From Methylobacterium amylolyticum (lineage in GTDB: Bacteria > Pseudomonadota > Alphaproteobacteria > Rhizobiales > Beijerinckiaceae), in NCBI RefSeq assembly GCF_030700245.1, contig NZ_JAUYZI010000009.1:82503-146502 (forward strand): DNA of 64,000 nucleotides, in the 5' to 3' direction. The notes beneath the pieces are model-generated. The model was not told the DNA's origin. It made no database searches and saw nothing but the letters and a program-made list of their open reading frames with translations. Shown one piece after another: positions 24,492-34,078 of the stretch (position 1 is the stretch's first letter; every line of letters starts with the position of its first letter). Position numbers and translations under genes: made by a program.

Positions 24492-25460
24492 CTACTGCGT
24501 CCGCATGATCTGGATCACCGCCGGGGTGATGATCACCACGAACAGCACCGGCAGGAAGAACAGGATCATCGGCACGGTGAGCTTGGGCGGCAGCGCGGCG
24601 GCCTTCTTCTCGGCCTCGTTCATGCGCTGGTCGCGGCTCTCCTGGCTGAGCACCCGCAGCGCCTGCCCCACCGGCGTGCCGTAGCGCTCGGCCTGGATCA
24701 GCGCGGTCGCCACCGCCTTGACCGGGTCCAGCCCGGTGCGCAGGGCGAGGTTCTCGTAGGCGAGCCGGCGCTCGGGCAGGAACGACATCTCCGCGGTCAT
24801 CAGCGCGAGTTCCTCCGCGAGCACCAGGGAGGAGACCGCGATCTCGGTGCTCACCTTGCGGAAGGCGTGCTCGATCGCCATGCCGGATTCCACGCAGATC
24901 AGCGTGAGGTCGAGGGCGTCGGGCCACGCCTTGCGGATCTCCACCTGCCGCTTCTTGGCGGCGTTGATCAGGAACAGCTCCGGCGCCTTCATGCCGAAAT
25001 AGGCCGCGCCGATTACCATCGCGAAGCGCATGAGGTAGGAGGCGTCGACCGCCTCCAGCACGAACAGGTAGAACAGCGCGGCGATCACCGCGCCCACCGG
25101 CACGACGAGGCGGAAGAACAGGAACGCGGTCTCCGCGCCGTGGCCGCGGTAGCCGGCCATCAGCAGCTTGCGCTTGGCGGTCTCGGTGCCGAGCCAGCGG
25201 TCCAGGTGGTAGCGCTCCACCACCGACTTCATGTAGGCCTTCGGCGCGACCCGCAGCGTCGCCTTGCCCGCGGTCTTCTCGCGCTCGCGCCGCCGGATGA
25301 TCTCGCGCTCGTCGCTGACGAGCTTCATCCGCTTGCCGAGCCGGTCCGTCTCCAGGAACGGCTGGGCCACCGCGAAGGCGGTCGCCGCCGCGGCGAGCGC
25401 CGCCAGCGCGGTGCCCACGAAGCGCGGGTCGAACAGCCGGTCCGCTATCGCGTCGATCAT
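24492..25460 (-). CDS. tadC: Tad pilus inner-membrane platform protein TadC
   Basis: A 322-residue T2SSF-family protein, partner of TadB in the Tad/Flp pilus platform. Helices lie near residues 15-35, 108-130, 135-155 and 295-318. The cytoplasmic T2SSF domain (about 165-290) has the TadC signature WPDALDLTLICVESGMAIEHAF and LALRTGLDPVKAVATALIQAERYGTPVG. It is the last gene of the cpaB-C-D-E-F-tadB-tadC operon on the minus strand, with an 11-base gap after tadB. tadD, usually next, is not here. Confidence 0.95.
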   Translation of the reverse strand: MIDAIADRLFDPRFVGTALAALAAAATAFAVAQPFLETDRLGKRMKLVSDEREIIRRREREKTAGKATLRVAPKAYMKSVVERYHLDRWLGTETAKRKLLMAGYRGHGAETAFLFFRLVVPVGAVIAALFYLFVLEAVDASYLMRFAMVIGAAYFGMKAPELFLINAAKKRQVEIRKAWPDALDLTLICVESGMAIEHAFRKVSTEIAVSSLVLAEELALMTAEMSFLPERRLAYENLALRTGLDPVKAVATALIQAERYGTPVGQALRVLSQESRDQRMNEAEKKAAALPPKLTVPMILFFLPVLFVVIITPAVIQIMRTQ

Positions 25461-25471
25461 GTCGGCGGACC

Positions 25472-26461
25472 TCAGAAGTCGAAGGCGATCATCTTCCGGA
25501 TGGTCAGGATCCCGAGCAGCATCCAGATGCCGCTCCCGACCAGGGCGATCCGGCCGGCATCCGTCGTCCAGAGCAGCGAGATGTAGTCGGGGCTGGTGAG
25601 CGTGGTGATGCCGGCCACCCCGAAGGGCAGGCAGGCGATGATCGAGGCCGAGGCCTTGGCCTCCATGCTCATCGCCTGAACCTTGCCGCGCATCTTGGCG
25701 CGCTCGCGCAGGACCCGGGACAGGTTGCTCAGCGCCTCCGAGAGGTTGCCGCCCGATTGCTGCTGGATGTTGATGACGATCGAGAAGAAGTTCACCTCGG
25801 CGGTCGGCACCCGCTCGTGCAGGCGCGCCACCGCGTCGCCGAGCGACAGGCCGAGCGCCTGGGTCTCGATGATCGTCCGGAACTCGCTGCGCACCGGCTC
25901 CTCCGCCTCGCGCGAGACCATGCGGAAGCAGTCGCTCACCGGGATGCCGGTGCGGATGCCGCGCACCACCACGTCGACGGCGTTGGGCAGCTCCTTGTTG
26001 AACCGGGCGATGCGGCGCAGGCGCAGGGTGCGCAGCATCCAGGCCGGCAGGCCGAACCCGCCCGCGAAGGCGCCGGCGGCGGCCGGCAGGAGGTTGTCGG
26101 TCACCAGCAGCAGCAGCAGGCCGAGGACCAGCCCGAGGCCGCCCGAGACCAGCCAGTAGGTCCGCTTGCTCCAGGCGAGGCCGGCGCGGGCGAGCTTCAG
26201 CTCCAGGCTCACCTTGCTCGCGCCCTTGGCCTTGGCCTCGATCTCGCCCAGCGTCCGGGCGACCTGCTCGCGACGGTTGACGGTGGTGCCGCGCACCACC
26301 GCGGTCGCGGTCGGGACGCTGATCGTCTTGAGCCGCCGGCTCGCCCGGCGCTCGCCCGGCATCGCGGCGAGGATCGCCACGTAGGTGAGACCGGCCACGG
26401 CGACGCCGACGAGGCCCGCCGCGACCGGCAGGTCCGGGAGCCCGAGGGCGGAGAGGTCCAT
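25472..26461 (-). CDS. tadB: Tad pilus inner-membrane platform protein TadB
   Basis: A 329-residue T2SSF-family protein. ATG 26461 lies five bases after the cpaF stop codon. Helices are near residues 12-32, 105-145 (paired), 270-288 and 300-318. The T2SSF domain (about 165-290) has LPNAVDVVVRGIRTGIPVSDCFRMV and ISIVINIQQQSGGNLSEALSNLS-like FSIVINIQQQSGG. TadB and TadC form the base that the ATPase CpaF drives for pilin insertion. An in-frame extension upstream of 26461 overlaps cpaF and is not coding. Confidence 0.95.
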   Translation of the reverse strand: MDLSALGLPDLPVAAGLVGVAVAGLTYVAILAAMPGERRASRRLKTISVPTATAVVRGTTVNRREQVARTLGEIEAKAKGASKVSLELKLARAGLAWSKRTYWLVSGGLGLVLGLLLLLVTDNLLPAAAGAFAGGFGLPAWMLRTLRLRRIARFNKELPNAVDVVVRGIRTGIPVSDCFRMVSREAEEPVRSEFRTIIETQALGLSLGDAVARLHERVPTAEVNFFSIVINIQQQSGGNLSEALSNLSRVLRERAKMRGKVQAMSMEAKASASIIACLPFGVAGITTLTSPDYISLLWTTDAGRIALVGSGIWMLLGILTIRKMIAFDF

Positions 26462-26466
26462 CGCGC

Positions 26467-27906
26467 TCACGCCTTGTCCGAGACCTCGGCGGCGTCGAGC
26501 GCCTCGCCGAGGCGGCCCTCCAGGCCGTAGTAGCGGGCCCGCTCCCAGAAGCGCGGCCGGCCGACGCCGGTGGAGCGGTGGCGCCCGATCAGCTTGCCGT
26601 TCGCGTCCTCGCCGAGGATGTCGTAGAGGAAGATGTCCTGGGTGGTGATGACCTCGCCCTCCATCCCCAGCACCTCGGTGATGTGGGTGATGCGCCGCGA
26701 GCCGTCGCGCAGGCGCATGGCCTGGATGATCACGTCGATCGAGCCGACGATCATCTCGCGCAGGGTCTTCGAGGGCAGGGTGAAGCCGCCCATCGAGATC
26801 ATCGACTCGATGCGCGACAGGCACTCGCGGGGCGAGTTGGCGTGCAGCGTCCCCATCGAGCCGTCGTGGCCGGTGTTCATCGCCTGGAGCAGGTCGAAGG
26901 CCTCGGGCCCGCGCACCTCGCCGACGATGATCCGCTCGGGCCGCATGCGCAGGCAGTTCTTGACGAGGTCGCGCATCGTCACCTGCCCCTGGCCCTCCAT
27001 GTTGGGGGGGCGGGTCTCCAGGCGCACCACGTGCGGCTGCTGGAGCTGCAATTCGGCCGCGTCCTCGCAGGTGATCACCCGCTCGTCGAGCTCGATGAAG
27101 GCGGTGAGGCAGTTGAGCAGGGTGGTCTTGCCCGACCCGGTGCCCCCGGAGATGACGACGTTGCAGCGCGACTGGCCGATGATCTTCAGGACCTCGGCCC
27201 CCTCCTGCGAGATCGCGCCGAAGCGCACGAGCTGGTCGAGGGTGAGCTTGTCCTTCTTGAACTTGCGGATGGTGAGCGCCGGGCCGTCGATGGCCAGCGG
27301 CGGGGCGATCACGTTGACGCGGGAGCCGTCCGGCAGGCGCGCGTCGCAGATCGGCGAGGCGTCGTCGACGCGCCGGCCGACCTGGCTGACGATCCGCTGG
27401 CAGATGTTCATCAACTGCTGATTGTCGCGGAACCGGACGTTGGTGAGCTGGATCTTGCCGCTCACCTCGATGAAGGTCCGGTTGGCGCCGTTGACCATGA
27501 TGTCGGCGATGTCGTCGCGGGCCAGAAGCGGCTCCAGCGGCCCGTAGCCGAGCACGTCGTTGCAGATGTCGTCGAGCAGTTCCTCCTGCTCGGCGATCGA
27601 CAGGACGATGTTCTTGAGGCCGATGATCTCCGAGACGATGTCGCGGATCTCGTCCCGCGCGGTCTCGCCGTCGAGGCGCGAGAGCTGCGTGAGGTCGATC
27701 GCCTCGATCAGCGCGCCGAAGATCAGGCTCTTGGTGCGGTAATAGTCCTCCGAGCGCGCCGCCTCGACCACCACCGGGGCGGGCGGGTCCGGGCGCTTGG
27801 GCGGCGCGGCGTCGCGCAGCACCGGGGCGGCCGCCGCCGCGGCCCTGGGCTGCGGCACCGGCGCGGGTGCGGCGGGCGCGGCCCCGCTCTGCCTCCTACC
27901 GAACAT
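26467..27906 (-). CDS. cpaF: Tad pilus secretion ATPase CpaF/TadA
   Basis: A 479-residue cytoplasmic hexameric ATPase of the type II/IV secretion superfamily. After a Pro/Ala-rich N-terminus (to about 50) come the N-terminal domain and the ATPase core. Walker A is GGTGSGKTTLLN near residue 252, followed by an Asp box (TCEDAAELQLQQPHVVRLE), Walker B (RIIVGEVRGPEA near 310) and a His box (GHDGSMGTLHANSP near 335). It powers Flp pilus assembly. It starts 33 bases after the cpaE stop, within the tad operon. Confidence 0.97.
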   Translation of the reverse strand: MFGRRQSGAAPAAPAPVPQPRAAAAAAPVLRDAAPPKRPDPPAPVVVEAARSEDYYRTKSLIFGALIEAIDLTQLSRLDGETARDEIRDIVSEIIGLKNIVLSIAEQEELLDDICNDVLGYGPLEPLLARDDIADIMVNGANRTFIEVSGKIQLTNVRFRDNQQLMNICQRIVSQVGRRVDDASPICDARLPDGSRVNVIAPPLAIDGPALTIRKFKKDKLTLDQLVRFGAISQEGAEVLKIIGQSRCNVVISGGTGSGKTTLLNCLTAFIELDERVITCEDAAELQLQQPHVVRLETRPPNMEGQGQVTMRDLVKNCLRMRPERIIVGEVRGPEAFDLLQAMNTGHDGSMGTLHANSPRECLSRIESMISMGGFTLPSKTLREMIVGSIDVIIQAMRLRDGSRRITHITEVLGMEGEVITTQDIFLYDILGEDANGKLIGRHRSTGVGRPRFWERARYYGLEGRLGEALDAAEVSDKA

Positions 27907-27939
27907 GGGCTCGATCCCCGGACGGCCTCACGACGCGCC

Positions 27940-29187
27940 TCACGACGCCTTGCGGCGGGCGGCGAGCTTGGCGAGCAGCGGCGCGAGCGGGTTCGCCCGC
28001 CCGCGCCGCGCCTCGGCGCGCCCCAGGAAGGCGGCGGCCAGCTCGTTGAACAGCTCCGCCGCCTTCGCCCCCGGCTGCACCTCGGCGATCATCTGGCCGT
28101 TGTTGGCGGCGGTGCCGAACAGGGCCGGGTCGAACGGCACCACCGCGGCGAGCGGCGCCTCCAGGGCCTTGGCGAACTCGGCCGCCGCGATCTCCGGGCG
28201 CTTGGGCACCCCAACGCCGTTGAGCAGCACCCGGGGGGCGGCGTCGTTCGGCCGGCCGTGCTTGAGCGCCGCCAGCAGATTCTTGGTGTTGCGTAAGGAA
28301 GCGAGGTCCGGGCCGGCGACGATCAGAATCTCGTCGGCGGCGGTGAGCACCCGCCGCGTCCAGGCGCTCCACTGGTGCGGCACGTCGAGGACGACGCAGG
28401 GGACGCTCGCCCGCAGGTGCTCGATCAGCGCGTCGAAGGCCGGCTCCGTCAGGTCGATGGTCCGGTCGAGGCTCGCCGGGGCCGAGAGCAGGCTGAGCGT
28501 GTCGCTGCACTTCGACAGCAGGCGCTCGACCAGCGCCGCGTCCAGGCGCTCGGGGGCGAACACCGCCTCGGCGATGCCCTGCGGCGGGTCCTGGTTGAAG
28601 TCGAGGGAGGCGGTGCCGAAGGCGATGTCGAGATCCGCGATCACCGTCTGCACGCCCTGCGCGCGGGCGAGCGACCACGCGAAGTTGTGCGCCACCGTCG
28701 AGGCGCCGATCCCGCCGCGCACCCCGTAGACGGCGACCGTGCGCCCGATCGGCTTGACGCCGGGCGCGGCGAACAGGTGGGAGATCGCCGCGATCAGGAC
28801 CAGCGGGTCGACCGGGGCCATCAGGTAGTCGGAGACGCCGCGCTGGATCAACTGGCGGTAGAGGGCGACGTCGTTGACGTGGCCGATCACCAGCACCCGG
28901 GTGCCCTCGTCGCAGACCTCGGCCAGGGCGTCGAGGCACTCGATCGGCCGCGAGCGCGCCCCCTGCATCTCGATGACGACGACGTTGGGCGTCGGCGCGT
29001 GGCGGTAGGCCTCGATCGCCGCCGCGCCCCCGCCCATGCGCACCTTCACGTGGGCCTTCTGCATGCGCCGGTCGAGGCCCGCGCCCTCGATCATCGCGGC
29101 GGTCTCGGGGGTCTCGCAGAAGGCCTGGATCGTGATCCGGGGCACCGGGGGGATCATGCGCTCGGATGTGTCGGAGGGCTCGGCCAT
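27940..29187 (-). CDS. cpaE: Pilus localisation ATPase CpaE/TadZ
   Basis: A 415-residue ParA/MinD-superfamily protein. Residues about 15-130 are an atypical receiver-like domain (VVVIEMQGARSRPIECLDALAEV, VLVIGHVNDVALYRQLI). Residues about 145-390 are the MinD-like ATPase with the deviant Walker A VRGGIGASTVAHN near 155, ADLDIAFGTASLDFNQDP, and the DVPH motif. The deviant motif lacks the usual signature GK pair, as in many CpaE proteins. It places the Tad machinery at the cell pole in relatives. It is the fourth gene of the operon. Confidence 0.95.
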   Translation of the reverse strand: MAEPSDTSERMIPPVPRITIQAFCETPETAAMIEGAGLDRRMQKAHVKVRMGGGAAAIEAYRHAPTPNVVVIEMQGARSRPIECLDALAEVCDEGTRVLVIGHVNDVALYRQLIQRGVSDYLMAPVDPLVLIAAISHLFAAPGVKPIGRTVAVYGVRGGIGASTVAHNFAWSLARAQGVQTVIADLDIAFGTASLDFNQDPPQGIAEAVFAPERLDAALVERLLSKCSDTLSLLSAPASLDRTIDLTEPAFDALIEHLRASVPCVVLDVPHQWSAWTRRVLTAADEILIVAGPDLASLRNTKNLLAALKHGRPNDAAPRVLLNGVGVPKRPEIAAAEFAKALEAPLAAVVPFDPALFGTAANNGQMIAEVQPGAKAAELFNELAAAFLGRAEARRGRANPLAPLLAKLAARRKAS

Positions 29188-29256
29188 CGCGGCGCTTTCG
29201 GTTCGGGGCTCGTGGGGCGCGGGGGGCCGGGGCGGGACCCGGCGGGCGGGAGGATT

Positions 29257-30033
29257 CTAGTTTGCGACCTGCGACTTGACGCTCGTCTGCCCATCCTGCC
29301 GCCACGTCGTTGACGGATCCTTGCCGTCGCGCAGCGCGCCGATGTCCCGGATGCGCCGGACGGTGTCGATCCGGCCCTCGGTCCGGCCGCGCACGAGGTC
29401 GACGGGGTCGGCGACCTGGGCGGCGACGTTCGCCTGCATGGCGCAGCCGAAGTTCCAGTACGGCCGGTTGCTGAAGTCGCTGGCGAAGTTGCTGACCCCG
29501 AGGTCCTGGGGCCACAGCCCGCAGCCGTCGACCTTGGCCTGCATCCGCTGGAAGCTCAGGCGGATCGGCGCGGCGAGGCCCGGGGCCGCGACGGCGTAGG
29601 CGCTCGGCGCGATCGTGCCCGGGGGCAGGCCGTCCTCGGCGCCGCGCCGGGCGAGCAGGGCGGCGGTGCGCTCGGCCGCCGCGGCCTGGGCGGGGGGCAG
29701 GCCGCGCGGCACCTCCATCAGCACCCCGCCGCGGCCGTAGCGGCGGTACTCCAGCATGAAGGCGTCGACCTCCGCCGCCTGGCGCGGGTCGAGATGGCCG
29801 GGGCCGGCGGGGAACACGTCGAGGCTGCGGGTGCCGTCGGCCAGCACGATCGGGTGGCGGGCGCGGTAATCCGCCGTGTCGATCGCGCCGGTGGCGGGCG
29901 GGTCGCCCTTGCAGGCGGCGGCCAGCCCGGCGACCGCGCAGGCGGCGAGCAGGCGCGGGATCGCCCGGGCGGCCGCGCGCGCCGTCGCGCGGGGCGGCGG
30001 GGGGGACGGGGCGGGCGGCGTGCGTCCGGTCAT
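29257..30033 (-). CDS. cpaD: Pilus assembly protein CpaD
   Basis: A 258-residue protein of the CpaD family (PF09476), which helps the outer-membrane secretin. The N-terminus is Pro/Arg-rich, followed by an export segment (LLAACAVAGLAAACKG); the Cys near residue 41 may be lipidated. Family motifs: HPIVLADGTRSLDVFP near 60, SFQRMQAKVDGCGLWPQDLG near 168 and NRPYWNFGCAMQANVAAQVADP near 193. It lies between cpaC and cpaE with about 70-base gaps, in the standard cpa order. Confidence 0.92.
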   Translation of the reverse strand: MTGRTPPAPSPPPPRATARAAARAIPRLLAACAVAGLAAACKGDPPATGAIDTADYRARHPIVLADGTRSLDVFPAGPGHLDPRQAAEVDAFMLEYRRYGRGGVLMEVPRGLPPAQAAAAERTAALLARRGAEDGLPPGTIAPSAYAVAAPGLAAPIRLSFQRMQAKVDGCGLWPQDLGVSNFASDFSNRPYWNFGCAMQANVAAQVADPVDLVRGRTEGRIDTVRRIRDIGALRDGKDPSTTWRQDGQTSVKSQVAN

Positions 30034-30105
30034 CTCGGTCCTCGGCGGCGGCGGGCCGCGCTGCGTGCGGGCGGCCGGCCGCGGGGCCGGCCGGATCGGG
30101 GGGCG

Positions 30106-31707
30106 CTACTCGACGATGAAGCCGACGCGGCCGCGGTAGCCCCCGGCGAGCGGCGCGGCGCCGACCCGGCCGTAGAGGCGGTTGATCTGGCCGAGCAGCA
30201 CCGCCTGCCCGTCGTTCGTGTCGACGAAGTTGTCGTCCGGCCGGGCGACCTGCTTCGGCTCCATCGGCCGGGCGATGTAGGGGGTGCACATGATCATCAG
30301 CTCCGTCTCCTGGCGCTGGTAGTCGCGGGAGCGGAACAGGGCGCCGAGCACCGGCAGGTTGATCAGCCCGGGCAGGCCGGTGAGCGCCTGCTTGTTGACC
30401 TGCTGGATCAGGCCGGCGGTCATCATCACCGCGCCCGACGGCAACTCGACGGTCGTCTCGGAGCGGCGCACCCGGGTGCCGGGCACGGAGACCGAGCCGC
30501 CGTTGAGCACGTAGTTGAAGTTCTGCTGCGGATCGATCTCGGTCACGTCGGTGGCGACGCGGATCGAGATGCGGTTGTCGGCGAGCACCACGGGGGTGAA
30601 CGACAGGGCCACGCCGTACTGCTTGAAGCCGATCCCGGGGATGCAGCCGCCGGCCGTGGTGCAGGCCGCCGATTGCGGCACCGGGTACTCGCCGCCGGCC
30701 AGGAACTTGGCCGCCTCGCCGGAGATCGCCGTGAGCGTCGGCTCGGCCAGGATGCGCGAGACGCCGGCCTGCTCCAGGGCCTTCAGGGTCGCCTGGAGGG
30801 AGAAGCCGCCGCCCCGGATCGAGGCCTGGAGCTGCCCGCTCGCGTTCGTGCCGCCGGTGATCGGGAAGCTCACCCCGTTGGTCAGCACGTTCGGGATCGC
30901 CGCAGGGACGTTGACGGCGTTTGCGGTCCCGCCGCCCAACAGCGTCTCGCCGAGAGCCCCGACCGGGTTCAGCGCCGACCAGTTGCCGTTCAGGCTGATG
31001 CCGAACTGCTTCAGGACGTTGCGCGAGATCTCCATCACGGTCACGCGCAGCATCACCTGGTCCTTGTTGCGGACCGTCAGGTTGTTGATCACCGCGCCGC
31101 GCGCGCCGCCGCCGACGCCCCCGGAGGGGCCGCCCCCGCCGCCCGCGGCCGCCCCGCCGCCGCCGCTGCCGAGGCCGACGAAGGCGTTGGCGATGTCGAT
31201 GGCCTGCTGCGCCTCCGCCGAGGAGGCGACCGAGCCGGACAGGAGCACCGAGGCCCCCGAGGAGCGCACGTCGAAGCGGCCGCCCGGGATGCTCTGCCCG
31301 AGCAGGTCGCGCAGGGTCCTGAGGTTGAGGTCGCGCGCCACCGTCACGTCGAGGGCGGTGATCTGCCGCCCCTCCGCGTCCATGATGAAGATCGACGTCG
31401 CCCCGTCGGCCATGCCGATGACGAACACCTTGCGGGTCGAGCGCACCACCGCGTTGGCCACGGCGGGGTTGGCCACGAACACCTCCTTGGCGTCGCGGGG
31501 CAGGTCGACGATCACCGAGCGGCCGGCGGTCAGCTCGACCCGGCGGCTCGCCCCCGATTCTGCGGCGCCGATCGTCAGGACCGGGGCGGGCCCGAGCGTC
31601 CCGCGGTCCTGAAGGCTTCCCTGGGCGCGGGCCGGGGTGCCGAGGGCGCCGAGCAGGGCGAGGGCGCCGAGCAGCAGCGCGCGGGGGGCGGGACGGGTGT
31701 GGGGCAT
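30106..31707 (-). CDS. cpaC: Tad pilus outer-membrane secretin CpaC/RcpA
   Basis: A 533-residue secretin. ATG 31707 is preferred; a GTG at 31716 overlaps the cpaB stop (GTGA) and would add three residues. Signal peptide: ALLLGALALLGALGTPARA. The BON/N-domains are about 45-215 (TAGRSVIVDLPRDAKEVFVANP is typical RcpA) with a long Gly-rich insert at about 200-220. The secretin core is about 275-500 with the signature VPGTRVRRSETTVELPSGAVMM and GLPGLINLPVLGALFRS. It forms the outer-membrane channel for the Flp pilus. Confidence 0.95.
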   Translation of the reverse strand: MPHTRPAPRALLLGALALLGALGTPARAQGSLQDRGTLGPAPVLTIGAAESGASRRVELTAGRSVIVDLPRDAKEVFVANPAVANAVVRSTRKVFVIGMADGATSIFIMDAEGRQITALDVTVARDLNLRTLRDLLGQSIPGGRFDVRSSGASVLLSGSVASSAEAQQAIDIANAFVGLGSGGGGAAAGGGGGPSGGVGGGARGAVINNLTVRNKDQVMLRVTVMEISRNVLKQFGISLNGNWSALNPVGALGETLLGGGTANAVNVPAAIPNVLTNGVSFPITGGTNASGQLQASIRGGGFSLQATLKALEQAGVSRILAEPTLTAISGEAAKFLAGGEYPVPQSAACTTAGGCIPGIGFKQYGVALSFTPVVLADNRISIRVATDVTEIDPQQNFNYVLNGGSVSVPGTRVRRSETTVELPSGAVMMTAGLIQQVNKQALTGLPGLINLPVLGALFRSRDYQRQETELMIMCTPYIARPMEPKQVARPDDNFVDTNDGQAVLLGQINRLYGRVGAAPLAGGYRGRVGFIVE

Positions 31708-31712
31708 GGGGC

Positions 31713-32543
31713 TCACGGCGTCTGCTGGCGCGCGACGCCGAAGCGCACGATGGTGAGCGCCGGGTCGGGCGCCTGCACCTGCGCCTCCGGCGTCTCGGCC
31801 GGCGCGGTGGTGGTGGTGTCGACGGCGCGGCCCGAGTCGGCGAGGCTGCGCAGGGACAGGGAGAGGGAGCCGACCTTCTGGGCCAGCGTGATGGTCTCGG
31901 CCTGGGCCGGATTCAGCGCCAGCGTCGCGGTCTCGCCGGTGACGACGTTCGTGCCGTTCTTCTCTTGGATCAACTGGCCGACCGCGAGCACCCGCACGTC
32001 GGTCAGGATCGTCTGCGCGAGCTGCACGTCGCCCCCGGAGGCGCGCGAGGCGGCGTCGTCCCGGTAGGTGCGGATCACGTCCACCCGGTCGTTGGGCAGG
32101 ATGAAGCCGCCGGCCGAGTTGGTGCCGCGGCTGTCGGTGACGATCGCCACCGCGCGCATCCCGGCGGGCAGGATCGCGGCCATGAAGCCGCTCTCGGGCC
32201 GCACCAGCTTCTGCGCCCGGATCGGCTCGCCTGCGAGGAAGGGCGCGCGCACCGTGGCGCCGACCGTCTCCTCCAGGGCCTTCGGGCTGTTGGTCCGGGT
32301 GACGAAGCCCGACGAGATCGCCGCGTTCGGCCAGGACTGCCAGCGCAGGTCGGCGGGCTGGAGCACCTGGCCCATCGGCGCGTCGGCGGCGGCCACCAGC
32401 ACGTCGGTCATCGGGGCCGGCGGCGCCTCGACGACCCGGGCCGTGGGCGGGGGCGGCGGGGGCGGGTCGCCGCCCATCAGGAACGCGGCCCCGCAGCCCG
32501 CGACGAGGGCGATGCCGAGCACGGCGAGGCGGGCTGGTCTCAT
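31713..32543 (-). CDS. cpaB: Pilus assembly protein CpaB/RcpC
   Basis: A 276-residue protein of the CpaB/RcpC family, anchored by one N-terminal helix (MRPARLAVLGIALVAGCGAAF). A Pro-rich stretch follows, then an SAF domain (about 45-110: VLVAAADAPMGQVLQPADLRW, NSPKALEETVGATVRAPFLAGEPI), then the RcpC domain (about 120-225: LPAGMRAVAIVTDSRGTNSAGGFILPNDRVDVI). It is the first cpa gene visible and is divergent from the solute-binding protein gene across 253 bases. No cpaA prepilin peptidase or Flp pilin precedes it. Confidence 0.94.
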   Translation of the reverse strand: MRPARLAVLGIALVAGCGAAFLMGGDPPPPPPPTARVVEAPPAPMTDVLVAAADAPMGQVLQPADLRWQSWPNAAISSGFVTRTNSPKALEETVGATVRAPFLAGEPIRAQKLVRPESGFMAAILPAGMRAVAIVTDSRGTNSAGGFILPNDRVDVIRTYRDDAASRASGGDVQLAQTILTDVRVLAVGQLIQEKNGTNVVTGETATLALNPAQAETITLAQKVGSLSLSLRSLADSGRAVDTTTTAPAETPEAQVQAPDPALTIVRFGVARQQTP

Positions 32544-32796
32544 CGGGGGGCCGGGGCGGTGGGCGGGGCGCGGAGACGGGCGAGCGCCGTCGATGCCCCG
32601 ACCTTGCCGGCGGATTCGTGTACTTATGGTTAAGCGAGTCTCACCGCCCCGCCCGGCGCGGCTTCCGGAAACGGGGCGATGGCGGCGGCGAACCGTCAGG
32701 CGGCCCCCCGCGCCGCCCTTCCGTTCCGGCCGCGCTTTGAATACCGTCTCCGCCGCACCCGCCCGAGAAGCGGGCGACGGACGACGGGGTGGAAGC

Positions 32797-34068
32797 ATGA
32801 CCAAGCGACACGGCGGCGCGATCCTCGCGGCCCTGCTGATGGGGACCGCGCTCGGGACGGGGCCGGCCGCGGCCCAGGGGACGGCTCAAGGGACAGGTCA
32901 GGGCGGGGCTTCGGGGACGGGCGCCTTCTCCGGCGGCGTGGTCCGCATCGGCATCCTCAACGACCAGTCCGGCCTCTACGCCGAGTTCGGCGGCGCCGGC
33001 TCGGTCGAGGCGGCGCGGATGGCGGTGGAGGATTTCGGCGGCAAGGTCGGCGGCGTGCCGATCGAGATCGTCACCGCCGACCACCAGAACAAGCCCGACA
33101 TCGCCTCGGGGATCGCCCGGCAATGGTACGACCGCGACGGCGTCGACGCGATCATGGAGCTGACCACCTCCTCGGTCGCCCTCGCGGTCCAGGGCCTGTC
33201 GCTCGAGAAGAAGAAGATCACCATCACCACCGGCGCGGCCACCAGCGACCTCACCGGCAAGGCCTGCACGCCCTACGGCTACCACTGGGCCTACGACACC
33301 CGCGCGCTCGCGGTCGGCACCGGCGGCGCGCTCACCCGGGCGGGGGGCAAGACGTGGTTCTTCCTCACCGCCGACTACGCGTTCGGCACAGCGCTCGAGA
33401 ACGACACCACCCGGGTGATCAAGGCCAACGGCGGCACGGTGGTGGGCTCGGTGCGCCACCCGCTCTCGACCCAGGACTTCTCCTCGTTCCTGCTCCAGGC
33501 GCAGGGGTCGAAGGCGCAGGTGATCGGGCTCGCCAATGCCGGCCTCGACACCTCGAACGCGATCAAGCAGGCCTCCGAGTACGGCATCGTCGACGGCGGC
33601 CAGAAGCTCGCCGCGCTGCTGTTCACCCTCTCCGAGGTGCACGGGCTCGGCATCAAGGCCGCGCAGGGCCTGACGCTGACCGAGGCGTGGTACTGGGACC
33701 TCAACGACGACACCCGGGCCTTCGGCCAGCGCTTCATGAAGCGCACCAACCGGATGCCGAACATGATCCAGACGGGCACCTACTCGGCGGTCCTGTCCTA
33801 CCTCAAGGCGGTCAAGGCGGCGGGCACCGACGCGACCGATCCGGTCAACGACAAGCTGAAGGCGCTGCCCGTGGACGACGTGTTCACCCGCAACGGCCAC
33901 GTGCAGCCGACCGGGCTCATGGTCCACGACATGTACCTGTTCGAGACCAAGAAGCCCGCCGAGTCGAAGGGGCCCTGGGACCTGTACCGTCTGGTCTCCA
34001 CCATCCCCGGGACCGAGGCCTTCGCCACCGTCGCCGAGAGCGGCTGCCCGCTGACCGCCGGGAAGTAG
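32797..34068 (+). CDS. Branched-chain amino-acid/amide-type ABC solute-binding protein
   Basis: A 423-residue periplasmic binding protein of the Leu/Ile/Val-amide class (Peripla_BP_6). Signal peptide: GGAILAALLMGTALGTGPAAA. A short GTAQGTGQG linker follows, then two lobes: VRIGILNDQSGLYAEFGGAGSVEAARMAVEDFGG near 52, ADHQNKPDIASGIARQWYDRDGVDAI near 93, and YADYAFGT-like LTADYAFGTALENDTT near 188. Two Cys residues (near 157 and 415) are present. No permease or ATPase gene is adjacent, so it is an orphan component; the ligand cannot be told. The only other gene on this promoter region is cpaB, read the opposite way. Confidence 0.9.
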   Translation: MTKRHGGAILAALLMGTALGTGPAAAQGTAQGTGQGGASGTGAFSGGVVRIGILNDQSGLYAEFGGAGSVEAARMAVEDFGGKVGGVPIEIVTADHQNKPDIASGIARQWYDRDGVDAIMELTTSSVALAVQGLSLEKKKITITTGAATSDLTGKACTPYGYHWAYDTRALAVGTGGALTRAGGKTWFFLTADYAFGTALENDTTRVIKANGGTVVGSVRHPLSTQDFSSFLLQAQGSKAQVIGLANAGLDTSNAIKQASEYGIVDGGQKLAALLFTLSEVHGLGIKAAQGLTLTEAWYWDLNDDTRAFGQRFMKRTNRMPNMIQTGTYSAVLSYLKAVKAAGTDATDPVNDKLKALPVDDVFTRNGHVQPTGLMVHDMYLFETKKPAESKGPWDLYRLVSTIPGTEAFATVAESGCPLTAGK

Positions 34069-34078
34069 GCGCGACCGC

